From assembly GCF_001292705.1 (NCBI RefSeq), contig NZ_LGAK01000020.1, forward strand, positions 1 through 64,000: a DNA stretch of 64,000 nt. Reading direction: 5' to 3'. Made by a program: the position numbers and the translations under genes. Within the stretch, counting starts at the first letter, position 1, and every line of letters begins with the position of its first letter. Shown in pieces: positions 61,156 to 64,000 of this stretch. The stretch is from Marinagarivorans algicola. GTDB lineage: Bacteria; Pseudomonadota; Gammaproteobacteria; Pseudomonadales; Cellvibrionaceae. The notes beneath the pieces are model-generated. The model was not told the origin of the DNA and did not search any database. It saw nothing but the letters and a program-made list of their open reading frames with translations.

Positions 61156-62067
61156 ATGTCACTGAATCAATTACAGCGTGCTCGCGCTTTAGATTTACCG
61201 TCACGAGAAGCCATGCTTCAGCGTGCCCCGTCAGTTCAGCAGTTTTGGATGGATAACCAGCTTTTACTCAGTGATGCGTGGGCGCAGTGGGAGCACAGCG
61301 AGAAAGACCACCTAGTAGCTCTTGACGATTCGCTGCTGGATGCCAACTTGCGTCAGACGGTTGCACAAGCCTGGCAAAATCCGACTAAAGAGTCGGCTGT
61401 GCAAGAGCTTTGGCAAGAGCTCGCCCCTGATGTTTTTGAATGTCAGTTCTTTGATCCAGAGCGCCTTGCGGACTTACGCGATTATCTCGATAAAGTATCG
61501 ATGGCCAATATTCCGATGCGCCCGCCTTACGGCATCGCACTTAACCGTGGGGGTGCAATGCTCGATCGTCGCTCAGAAGGTTTTTTGGCGGCCCCGGGTT
61601 TCCAAGTCTTTTACCGTGAGTTACTGGATCGGTATATGCGGCCCATTGCACGGCTCTTATTTCCTGAGGTGACGGGCTATGATACGCAAACGTTTGGTTT
61701 TTCGATTCAGTATCAAGCCAGCAAAGATACGTCGTTGCGCTTGCACACGGATGCCTCGGCGGTCACGCTGAATATTAACCTGAATAAGCCTGGTGAAGTA
61801 TTTACAGGGTCTGTCGTTGATTTTTACAACTCAGCGACAGGGCAAGTGAAGGCGTTTACTTTTAAGCCCGGTACCGCCGTCATTCATCGAGGCAGTGTTG
61901 CGCATAAGGCCCACCCCATTAGCAGCGGTGAGCGGACTAATTTTGTTTTATGGCTATACGGGGAGCGCGGGCAAATACCTCCCCACAGCACACCGAGAAA
62001 GCTTATTGAGCCGGCTCAACGCTGGACAATACCGCCGGTTATCGCTGATGACTTTGCACCGTTTTGA
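61156..62067 (+). CDS. 2OG-Fe(II) oxygenase, unknown substrate
   Basis: A 303-residue protein. The C-terminal half has the prolyl-hydroxylase-like double-stranded beta helix. Metal ligands fit H197-x-D199 (RLHTDAS) and a later histidine, most likely H250 (VAHKAHPISSGER), and R260 binds 2-oxoglutarate. The N-terminal part, about 1-140, is mainly helical and of unknown function; it contains FFDPERLADLRDYLD. ATG at 61156 follows AGAGGAATG. The substrate may be a protein or small metabolite (inference). It stands alone. Confidence 0.82.
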   Translation: MSLNQLQRARALDLPSREAMLQRAPSVQQFWMDNQLLLSDAWAQWEHSEKDHLVALDDSLLDANLRQTVAQAWQNPTKESAVQELWQELAPDVFECQFFDPERLADLRDYLDKVSMANIPMRPPYGIALNRGGAMLDRRSEGFLAAPGFQVFYRELLDRYMRPIARLLFPEVTGYDTQTFGFSIQYQASKDTSLRLHTDASAVTLNINLNKPGEVFTGSVVDFYNSATGQVKAFTFKPGTAVIHRGSVAHKAHPISSGERTNFVLWLYGERGQIPPHSTPRKLIEPAQRWTIPPVIADDFAPF

Positions 62068-62115
62068 TGTGTGTATGATTGGTTAGGCTATGTTGGTTAG
62101 GCTATATAGGCTAAA

Positions 62116-62685
62116 TTAGTTGTCTCTGGCTTTGTTAAAGCCATAAATGACAAAGCAAAGAGATAAAAGTTGCTGCGCCATTAATAGCGGTTTGTCTTGT
62201 AAGAGCATTAACGCTGCCATGCTAATATTCATCAGCATAAAAAACAGCCAACCTTTAGGGCTGTTTTTTGCCATAAAATAGCTACCCATTAAAAAACCTA
62301 GCATGACACCCATTTCAATCACCTGAGATATCGACGTAATACCGCCGTGAACACTCAGACTATAGGTAAGTCCAAAAGCCAAAGACGAGTAAGTGCACAC
62401 TGTGACAAAAAGGTTAAATTTTTTGTGAGGCTTTTTATTGTTATGGTAGGTGTTGTATAAACCCAGCAACATAGCGGGTACGCCACCGGCCTCTATTGAT
62501 GCGGCTATCCAATTTTGATGGCTAATTAATAAGATAACCCATGCCGGCACACCCAGAATATACATTGACCAGCCTGCAATTTTTAGGCGCTTTTGGACTT
62601 CGCCACGGTGCTTTGCACTCAGTGCAAATAATACCTTATTGATCAGGTAAAATGACCCGCCCCATAACTGTAAAATCAAGTCCAT
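62116..62685 (-). CDS. Multi-span membrane protein of unknown function
   Basis: A 189-residue protein with about six membrane helices (WSMYILGVPAWVILLIS, GGVPAMLLGLYNTY, LFVTVCTYSSLAFGLTYSL, MGVMLGFLMGSYFM, WLFFMLMNISMAALMLL, LLSLCFVIYGF). The fold size recalls PnuC/YgjV-like small transporters, but I cannot name the family with confidence. The ATG at 62685 is preceded by AGAAGA and is preferred to an in-frame TTG at 62703. It lies behind the convergent oxygenase gene. Confidence 0.65.
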   Translation of the reverse strand: MDLILQLWGGSFYLINKVLFALSAKHRGEVQKRLKIAGWSMYILGVPAWVILLISHQNWIAASIEAGGVPAMLLGLYNTYHNNKKPHKKFNLFVTVCTYSSLAFGLTYSLSVHGGITSISQVIEMGVMLGFLMGSYFMAKNSPKGWLFFMLMNISMAALMLLQDKPLLMAQQLLSLCFVIYGFNKARDN

Positions 62686-62848
62686 ATTTTTTCTTCTGAT
62701 CAACTATCGCTGTATACGCAATGTCGGTATGTTGTTTGATGAAATATTTCAAAATATGACCAATAATTAAAAATCACATTATTGGCTCATTGGCAATACT
62801 ACCTTTTTTGATCTGAGTAAACAATATACTGTTTTTTTGTGATTTATC

Positions 62849-62901
62849 CTAAAAAGGCTCGAAAGCTCTCTAAAACTATGGGGAGAGTCGAGCCTTTTTA
62901 G
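62849..62901 (-). terminator. Terminator of the RND pump gene
   Basis: CTAAAAAGGCTCG (62849-62861) pairs perfectly over 13 bases with CGAGCCTTTTTAG (62889-62901), and an inner stem involving GCTCTC and GAGAG extends it. The minus-strand T-run fits termination of the pump gene, whose stop is 31 bases away. Confidence 0.8.
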
Positions 62902-62931
62902 TCAGCGTTGATAATTTTTATTGTGAATAAC

Positions 62932-64000
<1,069 letters not shown>

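Overview
The window looks like the chromosome of a marine or plant-degrading gammaproteobacterium, most likely of the Cellvibrionales type (inference). The evidence is the gene order yhbY / rlmE-ftsH-folP-glmM-tpiA-secG-tRNA-Leu, typical gammaproteobacterial proteins (EpmA, EttA, YfbR, MsrPQ, YdiJ) and secreted lipoproteins with long serine/methionine linkers joined to cytochrome c modules, a style common in Cellvibrio, Saccharophagus and Teredinibacter relatives. Base composition is moderate and even, apart from the middle of one methyltransferase gene.

Layout. 0.3-7.5 kb: ribosome maturation (yhbY, rlmE), membrane proteolysis (ftsH), folate (folP), cell-wall precursor (glmM), glycolysis (tpiA), secretion (secG) and tRNA-Leu(GAG). 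7.6-15.4 kb: periplasmic methionine sulfoxide repair (msrPQ), a RstAB-like two-component system with DUF3019 and MipA/OmpV genes, a lipoprotein, a cytochrome c and an FKBP isomerase. 15.4-30.3 kb: housekeeping genes (phhB, polA, yfbR, rsuA-like, epmA, ettA, glyA), an ECF sigma factor with a zinc-finger partner, and secreted proteins of unknown function. 30.5-39.7 kb: a tight four-gene operon made of a SNF2 helicase, an AlbA_2/Schlafen-type ATPase, and a type III methylase and restriction nuclease; this is a probable phage-defence island. 39.9-47.5 kb: recQ, rsmE and a methyl-cycle cluster (ArsR-methyltransferase fusion regulator, metK, ahcY, metF) with a perfect 34-bp palindrome in front of the regulator. 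47.7-51.2 kb: two spondin-domain proteins, one fused to cytochrome c, and a DUF4139 protein. 51.4-64 kb: an AraC regulator, the large YdiJ dehydrogenase, a PepSY-PhoP-PhoQ-VanZ-type cluster, two 2-oxoglutarate oxygenases, a membrane protein and the 3' part of a heavy-metal RND pump gene that runs off the right edge.

Several non-coding elements recur. A MITE-like family with GTCACTATTCA-type inverted ends occurs in two clear and three decayed or partial copies. Two other palindromic elements lie at 39.7 kb and 42.5-42.7 kb. Many operons end in clear rho-independent terminators.

The best candidates for something undescribed are the four-gene restriction/helicase operon, whose methylase carries an AT-rich and probably exchanged specificity region, and the cytochrome c-spondin fusion lipoprotein. 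All functional calls rest on reading the translated sequences by eye; no database search was run.
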